A stretch of DNA of 64,000 bases from Pegea sp. RAD2-039 (GCA_034620365.1 JAQGEQ010000296.1:62001-126000), one strand, 5' to 3'; counted from the first letter of the stretch, positions 33,687-46,057 are shown. Notes: generated from the letters alone by a model not told the origin. Program-made: numbers and translations.

Positions 33687-36264
33687 CTAGGAAGACTTTT
33701 GTAATTTCGATGGAATATCGGGCCCTGTAACAAACGGTAGTCCGGAAAATGTCACTCGTTTCCGGTAAGCTTCGTAATCATCCCCGAAGAAGTAAAGAAG
33801 CAAAACTTCTTCATTATTAATTCTCTTGCTTAAAAAAGTCCAAGAAGCAGAGAGAAATATAAGGAAAGAAACCGGATTCATCAACATAATCTGCAGATGA
33901 AGATGAAGAACATGGTTTAGTTGGTTGTTACAGGAGTTATTGAACAACTAAAACAAAAATTGAAGTAAATGATGAAATAATAGAATGCATCAACCTATTA
34001 AAATATTCAAAAATTCCCCAAAGTGGCCCTCGACCACCTCTAAGACAGAAATGCGGCCCACGACCACCTCTGGGACGAAAATGCAGTTCCAACCACCTCT
34101 GAGACAAAAATGTAGCCCTCAGCTACCTCTGAGACAAAAATGTAGCCCTCAGCTACCTCTGAGACAAAAATGTAGCCCTCAGCTACCTCTGAGACTAAAG
34201 TGCGGCCTTCGACCAGCTTTGAGACTAGAATGCAGCCCTCAACCACCTTTGAGATAGAAACACGGCCCTCAACCACCTCTGAAACAAAAATGCGGCCCTC
34301 AACCACCTCTGAGACAAAAATACGGCCCTCAACCACCTCTGAGACTAAAGTGCGGCCCTCAACCACCTCTGAGACAAAAATGCGGCCCTCAACCACCTCT
34401 GAGACAAAAATGCGGCCCTCAACCACCTCTGAGACAAAAATGCGGCCCTCAACCACCTCTGAGACAAAAATGCGGCCCTCAACTACCTCTGAGACTAAAG
34501 TGCGGCCCTTAACCACCTCTGAGACTAAAATGCGGCCCTCAACCACCTCTGAGACAAAAATGCGGCCCTCAACCACCTTTGAGACTAAAGTGCGGCCCTC
34601 GACCAACTTTGAGACTAGAATGCAGCCCTCAACCACCTTTGAGATAGAAACACGGCCCTCAACCACCTCTGAAACAAAAATGTGGCCCTCGACCACCTTT
34701 CTCTAATATCTCTTTAAGTACTTCTAAACAAATATCTGAAACTTTGCAAGAATGAAGTTATAAAAACCTGAGTGGAAACACTCCAAAGAAACCAACCACA
34801 ATAAGAAGGATGTCTGATGAAAGAGTAGATCCCATTGGTGATGAGGACATGATCTTTGCGCTTGATGAACCGGATGTAGTGAGAGAAGTTTTCACCTGAT
34901 CAAATATTTTATTGATAATTTTGTGAATTTAATAGAAATTTAAAGTTTGAAAATTTCTTAAAATCTAAATTTGAAACTTTAAATTTCTAAAAACTTTTTA
35001 GATTTAGAAATTATTAAAAGTTATTAATATGTATATATATATAATATATATAATATATATATATATATATAAGATATATAATAATTTTAAGATTATAAAT
35101 TTAAATGTTTTATTTTATGGATGAAATTTGAAAACTTTAAAAGAAATATTCAATTTCTAAATAATTAAAGTTAAAAATTTTTTTGTTAAATGTTAAATGA
35201 AAATACTTTGAAGTTTAAAAAAGTTTAAAGAAATAAAAGTATAAAAGAAGGAAATAAAAAATTATAAGAAGAATTATTTGATTATTTTTAAGTTTCTGAA
35301 AATAAACTTAAAATGAAACTACCTGCAGTTGCCATTGCTAATTTTCTGATAAAGTCTCCAAGCAAACTCATAAATAGTCCAAAATAAATCAAAATATTAT
35401 TCAATTTCCATTCTAAACATAAAAATACTCAAACAAAAGTTGATTAAACATCAAATATTTACCTGGGAAGTAATATATAGTGAGAAAATACTCAAAAAAT
35501 GAGAAGAACATTGCCAAGTTATACTCCCAGCTATGGTTTATCAAAAATGATGAAATATCTAAAGTAGATGGCTGGAAAAGTGATGTACAGAAATATTCAC
35601 CAAAATGAAATAAAGAAATTAAACAAATGTGAAATCCAATAGGCTTATAAAATCCATTTTTAATTGTAGTGATGTAAAACCCAATATGAAAAAGTAAACT
35701 TAAAATATAAGCTCTTGTGGCTACCTATAAATAAATATTTATTATTATTATAAATTATTAATTAGCTTAGTTATTATAAATGTAATGAAATAAATAATTA
35801 AATACATAATTTTATAAAATAAAATTTTCAAATATTTTAATAAATTTAAAAAGATTTACCCAAATAAAATATTAAATTAAAATACATTTAGAAATGAAAA
35901 ACAAATTTATCAATTTAAATATATATATTTAAAAATAATAAACATTCTGAATATCTGAATTATTATAAACATTTTTAATATTTAATTAATAAGTCAATAA
36001 GTTAACTTTGAAAAACATTAAAATTATTGTTTCAATTTGTAAGTATTCATTAAATTAAATTTATATAAAATGATAAAAATACAAACTTACAGGAAATAGA
36101 TTATTATTCTTTGTGATTGAGAATAATTTCCCATGAATGACGAGGATAAAAAATAGATAGATGAGAATTGGAAAAAAATGTTTAAAAGTGAATAAAAAAG
36201 ATTCTAAGGCTACAAGTGTAACAGCTAACAAAGAAAACAAACAAACTTTTGAATTTGCTTTCAT
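33687..36264 (-). CDS. ICMT: Protein-S-isoprenylcysteine O-methyltransferase
   Basis: Five exons, 36264-36091, 35724-35463, 35412-35323, 34895-34768 and 33890-33687, joined in consistent phase to give 285 residues (human 284). ICMT methylates the C-terminal prenylcysteine of CaaX proteins in the ER membrane. Visible family blocks: LFHFGEYFCTSLFQP, FLINHSWEYNLA, GENFSHYIRF, GIYSFIRHPSYCGWF (the SAM-site RHPxYxGW motif) and the C-terminal FFGDDYEAYRKRV followed by GLPFVTG. Several hydrophobic segments fit the polytopic fold. An acceptor (TTCTTTTACAG|AATT) lies 18 nt before the ATG. Intron 4 is filled by a 30-bp minisatellite. Confidence 0.95.
34023..34700. repeat. 30-bp minisatellite, locus 5 (ICMT intron 4)
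   Basis: About 22 tandem units, the largest and most regular array of this family (consensus GGCCCTCAACCACCTCTGAG + ACAAAAATGC). It makes up most of the 877-bp intron. Long frames on both strands are repeat artefacts. Confidence 0.95.
35030..35075. repeat. TA microsatellite in ICMT intron 3
   Basis: Runs of TATATATA with an interrupted structure; a similar tract is at 32478-32510. Confidence 0.85.
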
Positions 36265-38079
36265 TATATAAGATTTTAAATTCTGTAAAAGAAAAATTGT
36301 TCAATTTAATTACAAAATAGTAATTCCAAAATTATTATTAATTTAATTAATAATGAAGTTAGTAAAATAAACAGTTTAATTAAATTTGAAATAATTAGGC
36401 CGTAGAAGAATAAACATTAATAAATGTTGTACAAAAAAATAGATAAGTTGAATATTCTTAAAAATTATAGACTTTAATTATTTTTAATCTTAATTTAAAA
36501 AACTTTTATTTTAATAAATTAAACTAAACAAAGTGACAACTATAACATTTTTTAAGAACAAAAGTAAATAGTTCGACTAAATTGTCTTTTTGACTTTTGT
36601 TTTTAGTTTATTTAAATTATTATTAAGAACTTATAAAAGTAATTTTATAAAATTACTTAAAGTCTAATAATTTAAAATAATAAATATATTTGTCGGAATA
36701 CAAAGATATATTAGTCTAAATAGTTCGTTGTAAATTAACTTAATTTGACTGTTTCCTTGGTCAAATCTAAAAAAAATAATGCTTAATATGACATTTAACT
36801 AACAAAAGTTTACCTGAACTTTTTATAAACATATATACTTTTTGAAAATAATCTTATATAGAAAGCAAAACAATTAGTTTAAAAATTTATAATTGAATGA
36901 ATAAGATAACATTGTTGTTATTAATACTTTTCTTAATAAGCAAGATTAGATAAAAACAACTTTTAATACTTTTAATAAGAAAAATTCATCTCAAAAAAAT
37001 GGATTCTTATAAGATAATTATGTAATCCCTAAAAAGTTTCAAAAAGATTTTTGAAATAAAATAAATAAGTTTCAAAATGTGTCAACTTTTTCTATTTTTA
37101 AATGAAAGTAAGATTACTTAACTCATTAGTAATAAGAAATTATGCTTTTAAGTTTGGTAAATATAATTTGTTGATGACATTGAATTTATAGTTGAAAAGA
37201 ATCCATCTTTAATCTTTTAATTAATCTCTCAAAAAATAGAATCCAGTCTTATAGTATCTTTTTCCTTCAAAAGTTTAACTTTAGAAAAACAGCTTACTGT
37301 TAATATACACCTTTTCTAACCTTCTTAAATCGTAAAGTCTCAAGATTTTTTTAAACTTAAAATTTCTAATTATTTTTTTACTTTTTTATTTAATTCGATT
37401 CATTAAAAATTTCTTACAAAAAATTGATGCAAATTTAAAGTTCTGATTTTATAGCAATTCTTGTAAAACTAGATTTAAATAAATGCTACAAATAATATTG
37501 GTTTAAGATAAATAATTTAAGATGTATAAAAGATTTTTCTAATTTCAACTGAAAGTTTGGTTGCCATACAAGTCCTTAAGGGATCTTTAATTTAATTATT
37601 ATTTTCTAGTATAGCTCCTAAGGTAGCAAGAATTTAAGTTTGTAAATAAAGTAATAAACAAAGAAAAATGTAGAAATAAAAATACCATGAAGCACATATA
37701 TAAAAGAGTTTTCTTAAACTCACAAAAAACTGTCTTAAGGATAAAAATATTTCAATAATCTAATTAACATCTAATTTAATAAGTGGACGGTATAATTATC
37801 TTATATTATTTAAATAAATCTAATATATTAAACCTAAAATCAGAATTATATATTACAATTTTTTTTAATTTTTTAAAATATTTTCTTTTTAATATTTATC
37901 TATTTCTAGTTTAGAAATTTGTATTCACTAATATTTATTAATTGTAAATTTCCTTGTGTAGTGCTTACCACACCTATATTTTCACTACTAAATTAAATTT
38001 TTGCTAATAAAAGATTAATAAAAAATTTGTAATATTAAAAAATAATTTTTTGAAGCTAGATAAAAGATGTCCGAATGAT
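36265..38079. other. AT-rich intergenic region upstream of ICMT
   Basis: Apart from the ICMT leader (acceptor at 36283) I see no gene, RNA or ordered repeat. Confidence 0.6.
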
Positions 38080-38500
38080 TTATGATCCAAATCTTTTAAT
38101 CTTATAGAACAGAAAATGACTCCACAACGTCCTGAAGTAATTCATCCTTATAAACTCTCTTATCTTACAAATATGGCGAGAGAGTGTGCCTTGATGAAGA
38201 ATAGGATGACAATCTTTCAAGCTGATGAAGATGAAGATCTTGACTCTTCTATTCTTAAATCAATTTTAACAAGTTAGTGTCCTTCGCACCTTAAACTGGT
38301 TTTTAGTCGAGGAAATTTTACTCGTCTGATACATTTGATGTAATCAAATTGTCACAACCCAAGTTGTCCGTATGTTTGTCACATCCGCCTACCAACCTAA
38401 AGATCCCGGGTTCGAGCCCAGGTAGACACATACTTGCGAATGGAAAAGTCCATAGAGCCCGGGTAGAAGGGTCTTGTTAGTCTGGTAAATGACAAATCTT
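38080..38500 (+). pseudogene. Inverted TRPM2-like exon fragment with its B-box repeat
   Basis: Plus-strand copy of the exon that reads [20 protein letters not shown] and [16 protein letters not shown] (compare 4510-4310 and 21510-21310 on the minus strand), followed by the same intronic repeat with GGGTTCGAGCCCAGG at about 38408-38422. It is in the opposite orientation and at least 13 kb from the nearest other copy. Only one exon and part of an intron are present, so it is a dispersed remnant. Confidence 0.82.
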
Positions 38501-38514
38501 CTAGAAAACGCAAA

Positions 38515-38650
38515 ACTTTGAATTTAAATCTGGAGTTAGAGATCCGTTGATAGTTTGTACTCAGTGTCGTCCTGACAGCTCCTGTGACGTCATCAGTCCG
38601 TCTGTTCCGCTGCAAACCTTGTTGGCGTGGAGAGTGGAATCCTGGATAAT
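38515..38650 (+). pseudogene. Second copy of the cysteine-rich fragment
   Basis: Similar to about 25960-26110 in reverse complement, sharing TGTTCCGCTGC/TACG…AACCTTGTTGGCGTGGAG. It lies directly beside the TRPM fragment at 38080-38500, so pieces of the 13-26 kb region were moved here together. In-frame stops are present on the homologous frame. Confidence 0.45.
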
Positions 38651-38911
38651 CTTTATACGATTATTTGTCTTCTTCTCAAATTCAGTATTTCCCAACTAAT
38701 TAATTTCAATTTCAAACAAAAGCAATAAAAGAAAAATTAAAGTTTTTAATTAAATCGAAAAAAATAATAATTTTTACAGTGAAAAGGTTTTTGTTTAAAG
38801 TAGAAAAGATACTTTACATAATATAAAAGGATTTAAAAAATATATATTTTGTATTTATTATATTTATATATTGAGGCTAACAATTTGTTTCAAATCGTTC
38901 TAAAAGTTAAA

Positions 38912-38956
38912 GTCTTCAGTCTGACGCTCTCTCGACTGAGCTATCAAGACCACAAG
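38912..38956 (-). tRNA. tRNA-Phe 5'-half pseudogene
   Basis: The minus strand reads TCTTGATAGCTCAGTCGAGA and continues through the D arm and anticodon stem to GACTGAAGA, matching the 5' half of the tRNA-Phe at 41713. It ends there, with no T arm. Confidence 0.75.
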
Positions 38957-39685
38957 AGTTTTCGAAAAATTTAATGTAAATTAATCCATTAAATTTTAAA
39001 TAAATCAATAAATATTTCTAAATTAAAAAAAAAATAAAATCTAAGTTTTTAAAGTTTTAAAAAGTTAATTTATAAAATCATTGTAATTATTTTGATTATT
39101 TTATTATTTTAGTTTTAATTTCGCATTTTGATTTTTCTGAACTTTAAATGATAATTATTTAATTCTTTAAAACGTTTTGTGATTAAATTCAGGAAAAATA
39201 ATATTAACATAATTTTTTCAAACTATTCCGAATACGTTTGTTCTTTTAAATAATATATTGTAAAATACAAACAATATTTAAGTGATTTGCTATAATTTGG
39301 AAACGTCTTTATAAACAGCAAAAACAATATGCAAATAATAATCTTTATCTAAGTTATTTTCACAAGAATTCTGAATAAAGTTATTTTATATAAATAATTT
39401 GAAAATATTTTCATAACAGAAATGTTTTCTAATTTATTCTTTAAAAAATTTAAGTTGAATGAAAGAAGTATTTGTAGTTTTTTGATAACAAATAACTTTA
39501 AATACTTTAAATTAAATATTTTCAAATTGATTTTAATATTCCTATACATAATTTTTATCTGATACAATTTATAAAATAAAAAATTTTATAACGAGTTATT
39601 TGTATTAATTTAAATAATTTTCATTCATTTATTTTAAAAAAGAAAAAGTTTTAAAAAATGATAATTTAACTCAAAAGGCTTATAA
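38957..39685. other. AT-rich spacer before the tRNA genes
   Basis: No feature seen; a short minus-strand frame here has low-complexity composition. Confidence 0.55.
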
Positions 39686-39758
39686 GCCCGGTTAGCTCAG
39701 TCGGTAGAGCGTTGGACTTTTAATCCAACGGTCGCGGGTTCAAGTCCCTCATCGGGCG
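39686..39758 (+). tRNA. tRNA-Lys (TTT)
   Basis: 73-nt cloverleaf. Acceptor GCCCGGT pairs with ATCGGGC, D arm AGCTCAGTCGGTAGAGC, anticodon loop CTTTTAA giving TTT, T arm CGGGTTCAAGTCCCT. A and B boxes are intact, and a T-run terminator follows at 39761. Confidence 0.97.
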
Positions 39759-40203
39759 GCTTTTTTTTCATTTTTGAAAAAAAATTTTGAAATCAAATAA
39801 TCTAAAAATAAAATTGTGATTTCATTTTTAATAGAAAAAGCTTTTGATGATATTAATGAAACCTGTCGATGACGTCACTTAATTTGAGTATCTCAGATGC
39901 TTAAACCTGATGATGACGTCAGTTTTAAGCTTCAAAATTTTTCTGCAAAATTTGTATATTTATCAATTTTCAAAAATATGGAAATTTTAAATTACATTTT
40001 TAGATGTTATGACGTCACGATAGAGCATCGTATTCCAACTGTCGAAACTTGTTGAAGTCGGATGAATATTTTGGAACAAGAAGGAATATAAGACGGTCAT
40101 CGATCACCAAGGAGGTAGAAGAGAGTTTAAAAGTAAATAACAAAATTATAAAAATTGGTTTTGGATTAAATTTGGATTAATCAAAAATATTGAAAAAGAT
40201 TTA

Positions 40204-40285
40204 TGGCAGCGGTGGGATTCGAACCCACGCCATCGAAATGACTGGTGCCTTAAACCAGCGCCTTAGACCGCTCGGCCACGCTACC
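40204..40285 (-). tRNA. tRNA-Leu (AAG)
   Basis: 82-nt class II tRNA. Acceptor GGTAGCG pairs with CGCTGCC, D arm has GGCCGAGCGGTCTAAGG, anticodon stem CTGGT/ACCAG with loop TTAAGGC (AAG), a long variable arm, and T arm GTGGGTTCGAATCCCAC. Confidence 0.96.
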
Positions 40286-40643
40286 GATGAGCGCTAATAA
40301 ATTTATGGAGTTTTTCTAAAACTTACATTATCTTTATTTAAAATGTTATCCAAAATAAATTATTTTTGAAGATATTTTATTTTAGATTTTATTTTATAAA
40401 CTTTAGATTAAAATGTTTTCTGATTTATAAAAATAAATAATTGATTTGTAGCAAAACTTTTTTTCATTATTTCAATTCATTAGTTTGATGTCATCATCTT
40501 TATTAGCATTGAAAATTATAAATATGAAAATTTGAAGACCTCTTTGACACTAATAAACGAGCTAAAAAAAATTTTTGAAAAATCTTTTAATTTAAATTAT
40601 TTAGTTTCGTTTTAATTATAAATAACTTATTTAGAAAAAAAGC

Positions 40644-40716
40644 CGCCCGATGAGGGACTTGAACCCGCGACCGTTGGATTAAAAGTCCAACGCTCTACCG
40701 ACTGAGCTAACCGGGC
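40644..40716 (-). tRNA. tRNA-Lys (TTT), inverted copy
   Basis: Identical over the 73 nt to the plus-strand gene at 39686-39758 but in the opposite orientation, about 0.9 kb away, with the Leu tRNA between them. Confidence 0.97.
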
Positions 40717-41712
40717 TTACATTAGTATTAAGAATTAAGTACTTTATATTATTAGAGTGATGCAAAAACTTTTTTGATAAATTATCATAAATAAGTTTTA
40801 TTAAAAAAATTAAATAGTTTAAAATATCAGCTTTAAAAATGTTTTATCTAAAATAAATTTTTGTTTTAATTTTGCACTCCTAAAACTTTTTAATAATTTA
40901 TGAATAACACCTGTATTATCAGAAGTAACTATATGGGATATATAAATAAATAAATTTAATAAAATGCTGTTTTCAATTCATAAATTTGTATTGCTGAAAT
41001 TCTAATAAAATAAATTCTTAATTATTCTATTTTACTTCTTAAATTGAATTTTCAAATTTAAAAAAAAAAAGATGAAAATTTCTTCTTCTTAATTTTGTTG
41101 TCTATGAATAAGTTTTAAAAATAAATCAGTTCTTTCTGATATCTTCCCATCTCTTCTTCTAAAGATGCAAACATGACTTCATCTTCTAATTATTCTGATC
41201 TTCAAACTCTCTAACAACTTGTATCTTTTCTCATTTTTTTCAAGATTCAATATTTTTTCTGGTATTTCTTTTTTTGTATCTTCATTATGTTTTATAAAGA
41301 AATAATTTTATTTAAGATTTATTCATCTTTATATTTTGCTTTTGAATTAAAATCTAGTAAATCCAGTTACTATTATTATTATAGAAAACCATTTTTTGCT
41401 GAAAGAATTATAATAACAAAAGTTTCACAAAAATTTGAATTATTTTAAGAAGAATAATTTTAATTTTCGATTTTTATCTTTATTTCAAACGTTTAGATTT
41501 TAATAAAATAAAGTTTTGAACCAAAGGCTGACTAAAATACTTTTAAAACAATTCTTATCTAAATTTTTAATTACTTGGAAGCCACTAAAAAGTTTAAAAA
41601 GTAAATTTGTTAACTCATAATATTCCAAATAAAATTTTTTTAACTTAAACTTGTGGTTTTTATTGAGTAATACGTATAATATTTTTATTATAAACTTTTG
41701 ATCGACCCACAG

Positions 41713-41729
41713 GCCTTGATAGCTCAGTC

Positions 41730-41768
<39 letters not shown>

Positions 41769-41785
41769 AATCCCGGGTCGAGGCA
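41713..41785 (+). tRNA. tRNA-Phe (GAA)
   Basis: 73 nt. Acceptor GCCTTGA pairs with TCGAGGC, anticodon loop CTGAAGA gives GAA, T arm CTGGTTCAATCCCGG, followed by a T-run. The initial G-C and A-box elements are intact. Confidence 0.96.
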
Positions 41786-41939
41786 CTTTTTTTATTTTAA
41801 TTTTTTAACTTTTAGAGCGATTTGAAACAAATGATTTTTTCGATTGTGAGTTTAAGGTTGTTTGTTTTTAGAATATTTTTAGAAAACTTTTATAAATTAA
41901 GAGCTTTAAAAATTAAATGATTATTTATTTATTGCAAAG

Positions 41940-41985
41940 GACAGTCGATAGATTGTTGGACTCTAATTCCTTATCAGGCGGCTTT
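41940..41985 (+). tRNA. Decayed tRNA-Lys fragment
   Basis: CAGTCGATAGATTGTTGGACTC…TTATCAGGCGGC resembles the D arm, anticodon stem and 3' end of the Lys tRNA with the T arm missing. Confidence 0.55.
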
Positions 41986-42279
41986 TTTTAGCTTAAAGTT
42001 TTTAATTCATTATACAATTTCTTTATAAACAGAAAATAAAATCGATTATAACTTTGAAATATTGATACAACAAAAAATAATTTTGAAAATTCTTAGCTTT
42101 TTATATCTATAAAAGATTTTACTGAGTTTATAAATTAACACTAACAAATTAATTTATGATTCTTAATAATTGTACAAAAAGATTCAAATTTCGAATCGCT
42201 CCATAAAATTACGCCATATTGTCGAGATCGTTTCGCTTAAGTGATTTCCTGTTGAAAACCAACGAACACAAAACTTCAT

Positions 42280-42375
42280 ATAAAGTATATAAACACTTGG
42301 TTAGAAGAGAAGATAGTTCGAGCAGACTACCACTTAAAATCGTCACATTTTGAAGTCTGCTTTTTAGCAGGCAAA
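42280..42375 (+). ncRNA. Possible small pol III transcript
   Basis: TATA-like CATATAAAGTATATAAAC at about 42278-42295 is followed after about 25 nt by a segment that can form a hairpin (AGCAGACT at about 42318 with AGTCTGCT at about 42354) and a TTTTT run. The block is more GC-rich than its surroundings. I do not recognise the RNA. The minus strand also has an Sm-like AATTTTTGC followed by a small hairpin, so the orientation is uncertain. Confidence 0.2.
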
Positions 42376-42399
42376 AATTAATCAAACGAAAATTCCTAA

Positions 42400-44248
42400 T
42401 ATGGAAATGCTTCGACTGATAATCTATTGTGGGTTACATGCGTTGATCTAAATTTTCCATTGTTGTCATAGGTTTTACTTGCGCTATATATATACTACTT
42501 ATTTAGTGTTAAATATATCTTCATTGTATAGATATTTATATAATGTTTAAATGATATAATTTATTATTTAAGATAATAGATTTTCATTATTTTTAAGTCT
42601 AAAAAATAAATAATTTGCTGATAAACAAATTTATTTTAATTTTTATTTAATATTATCAAGTTTTATTTAAAAAAAGCTGAAATAATAATTTAATTAGAAA
42701 AATTAAATTTGTTTTTAGGCCAATTCAACAAAACTCCATATTTACGAATTTGTTGTCTATTTGTACAAGTCCAAAAATTCTGTAAAGAAATTTTTAGCTA
42801 AATTGTTTAAAAACAATTTCCTTAATGCTATTTAACCATAAAAGTTATATTAATGTTTTTAAAAATTGTATATTATATTTGTTTGTACTTTTTATTCTAT
42901 AACTGTTGCTGTAACTTTAGATTTGTATTACAATTATTATTTTACTACTAAAATACTGAATAAAATTACTAGTTTACCAATATTTGATTAATTAACTATA
43001 TAATTAATTTTAAAATAATCAAAATAAATACTTTTTATGAAAAGTTGTGTAAAATAAAATGGTGTGAAATATAAAGATTAGAACAAATATTTTTATTAAA
43101 AAGGTTTGTTAGATCTTTAAATATCTACAAAACAGTTTCAGTAATATCTAAAATCTTATCAGTAGCTTTTTCTCATCTAGTATACCTCAGAAACAAACAA
43201 CTAAAAATGAACCCAGAAAGTTGATTCTCTGATAAAATATTTCAACTTTTCTTAACTCAAAGTCAAGATCTCAACCAACTAATAGTTTTTAAAAGTTTTA
43301 AGTTCGATTTTTGTTTATTTGTTGATGTCAGTTTTGATTATTTGGAAAGGTTAATGGGTCAAAGAATTGTATTTAAATAACAAATGTTCAATTTGCAAAT
43401 AATTTCAAACTGTTTAGTTAAGAAGTTTACTTCTAGACTTTCTATCTGTAAAGACCTCATATTTGGCAACCTACCAAGAAGCTTGTTGAAAGTAGAAACA
43501 TCTGAAAACCCCCGAAAAATTGGAGTAAAAATTTTAGAATCTTTTGTAAAAGAAATAGATGAAGCTTTATCTAATTATTTAAAAAATTAACTTCAAGATC
43601 TAGTGACTAATCATAAACAGTTGTGAATTTTTTAAAATCAAATTGTCATCAGCAGCAACTTCCATCAATTCTTTTATTTCAATCAAACTATTTCTCAAAC
43701 TTAAAACTCAGAGAACAAAAAATATTCCCAACAAAAAAACTTCACTTTTAGTGATCCTAAAGACATTGAAATTTGATGAAACTCAGATATACAAATGAGT
43801 TTTAATCAAATGTGAACTAGATGAACAAATTATTTGTTATTTATTGATGACATGTATTAGCTGAATAAATAAGTCAGCTCACAAAAAGTTCCTGTTAAAG
43901 TTTTAACTACAAATTTATCTACCTCTAATACTAACAAGAATAATAATGTATAAAAAATAAAAAAAACAAAAACAAAATATCGAAGTAGGTGAAGACTACA
44001 CCAGCGGTTTTCCAGTTATTGTACCTATGGTTCTATAAAACTATCCAATTATTGAACAGTTAATAAAATATACAAGTTTAGATGTTACCACCACGTGTAT
44101 AGCAACTTCCATTTTGATAACACCAAGCATATGGTGTATGAATGAAAGTACTATCAGTTTATTATTTCAATTGCTAGAAGGTTGTTGCTGTATAAATTTG
44201 AGGGGTTTGAATTAAACAAGATGAAACTGGATGAGAAAGAAGATGAAA
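42400..44248. other. AT-rich region between tRNA genes and 14-3-3
   Basis: No gene supported. A 68-codon plus-strand frame at 43384-43590 is slightly more complex than background but has no recognisable family and no splice context. Confidence 0.5.
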
Positions 44249-46057
44249 TTATGCTTCATTATCATCAACATCTTCTAGTTGTTGTGCTGGTGGTTGATCA
44301 GTAGGAGCGTTTGCGTTTCCTGTTAATATTTGATTAGACTGAGTGGATCAAATTAGGGGAATTACCTTCTTCAGGTTGAATATCAGAAGTCCAAAGAGTT
44401 AGATTATCTCGAAGAAGTTGCATGATCAAAGTCGAATCTTTATAAGAGTCCTCGCTCAAGTTATCCAGCTCAGCAATCGCGTCATCGAACGCTTGTTTAG
44501 CTAATCGGCATGCTTTATCAGGAGAGTTCAAAATCTCGTAATAAAACACCGAAAAGTTCAAAGCCAAACCTAAAACGCGCGCCTATGACGTCATCATGAA
44601 TTTATACAAGTAATTGACAAACCAAGACGAATTGGATGAGTAGACTGTAGAGAGTTTTGAGCATTTGTGCAAGCTTGTTTGTAAGCAACAAGGCTGCTCT
44701 CAGCTGCTTCTTTACGGGCTTGTCCGGTTGCAAACTCCGCCAAATAACGATGATAATCGCCCTTCCTGTAAACAGCAATTAATTCGATGATGACGTCATT
44801 AACGCGAGTTGTTTTACGAACATCTTGTAGTAGAAGACCTTCGATTCGCCTTTATCAGAACTTTGGAGCAAATGTTTATCGATTAAATTTAGAATATCTT
44901 GACAAATTGTGGTCAGTTCATCTTCAACCTTTAATGATAAATATTTTGGTCACTAGGTGACGTAATTGAGTCGAGTTTCGAACCTTTTTACGACTTTTTT
45001 CGGCGAGTTTAGTTGGGTTATCAGTATCATTGCTTTTTTGTTCGATACTACTTAAAATTCTCCAAGAAGCTCTTCGCGCGCCAATCACATTCTTGTAAGC
45101 AACTGAAAGAAGATTTCGCTCTTCTACGGTTAGCTCGACATCCAACTGAGCAATCTTCTTCATCGCTTCCACCATTTCTGATGACGTCATCATTAATTAG
45201 TGGAAAGTTTTGAAAGAATTTTGAAAAAGTTTATTTTGGAAATATTTAAAAAAAAGATTAAAAAGAAAATATAAATAAATTGTAAAAATAATAAGTATAC
45301 AAAATATCAGAAATTTATAAAAATATAAATAAATTGTAAAGATATTTTAAAAAAGAAAATATTTGAATAAGAATAGAGTCAGAAATTTATAAAAATATAA
45401 ATCCAAATTGATTTATAGATACAAATAATATATAAGCAAGTATAAATATAAATAATTTATTTATATTATTATGAAATTATAAACTTTCAACTTGATACAA
45501 AAATAGAAAAAGTTATTGAAAATCTATTTTTAAAGAAAATGCCAAAATTGATTTTATTTTTATAAACAGAATAAAATAGTTTTTAGACTTTAAATAAAAT
45601 TTATATTAAAAAAAAGATTTAAATTCATGAAATAAAGGTTTTGAAATATTTATAACAGTTAAAAAAGTTTAATGAAAATATAATATAATTTATATATTTT
45701 AGGAAAATCAAAATTAGTTAATATAAAAAAGTTTAAAATTATTTCTTAGTTGAAATATATAAATATTAAAATAAATTTATGAAAAAATTAAACTTGTTTA
45801 AAAATTCATAATTTTATTACTTTAGAAGCTAATATATTAACTTCAATGACATTTTAAAGACAAATATTTCAACTAAAATTTTTCTATTTGACATTTTAGC
45901 AAATTAGAATAAATTTAAATATCTTTTTTAAATAATATTCAATAAAACATCAAAAAAAATATATAAAAAAAAATAACAAACCATCATAACGTTCAGCTTG
46001 TTCAGCGAGCTTAGCACTAAAGACAATATTTTCACGGTTTTCTACTTTAACTTCCAT
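44249..46057 (-). CDS. 14-3-3 protein
   Basis: Six exons, 46057-45982, 45177-44984, 44928-44822, 44765-44623, 44569-44366 and 44319-44249, in consistent phase, giving 264 residues. 14-3-3 dimers bind phosphoserine motifs on many cytosolic partners. Diagnostic blocks: [20 protein letters not shown] (with the binding-groove Lys and Arg), [18 protein letters not shown] (Arg-Tyr of the triad), [12 protein letters not shown] and DNLTLWTSD. The acidic tail extends to [10 protein letters not shown]. Several introns contain TGACGTCA, and intron 1 ends …GATGACGTCATCAG|exon. Donors are weak (GTTCGA, GTTCGT, GTTTGT). An acceptor (CATTTTGCAG|TTTA) lies 36 nt before the ATG. I cannot assign the isoform. 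Confidence 0.96.

Noticed and set aside
34040-34706. Open frames of 218 and 168 codons
   Set aside because: Same repeat artefact, inside ICMT intron 4.
38397-38615. 72-codon minus-strand frame
   Set aside because: Spans the joint between a TRPM-derived intronic repeat and the cysteine-rich fragment copy; no coherent product.
43384-43590. 68-codon frame with faint resemblance to the end of creatininase-like proteins
   Set aside because: Resemblance is only to helix-like C-terminal sequence, with no metal-binding motifs, start context or upstream exons.
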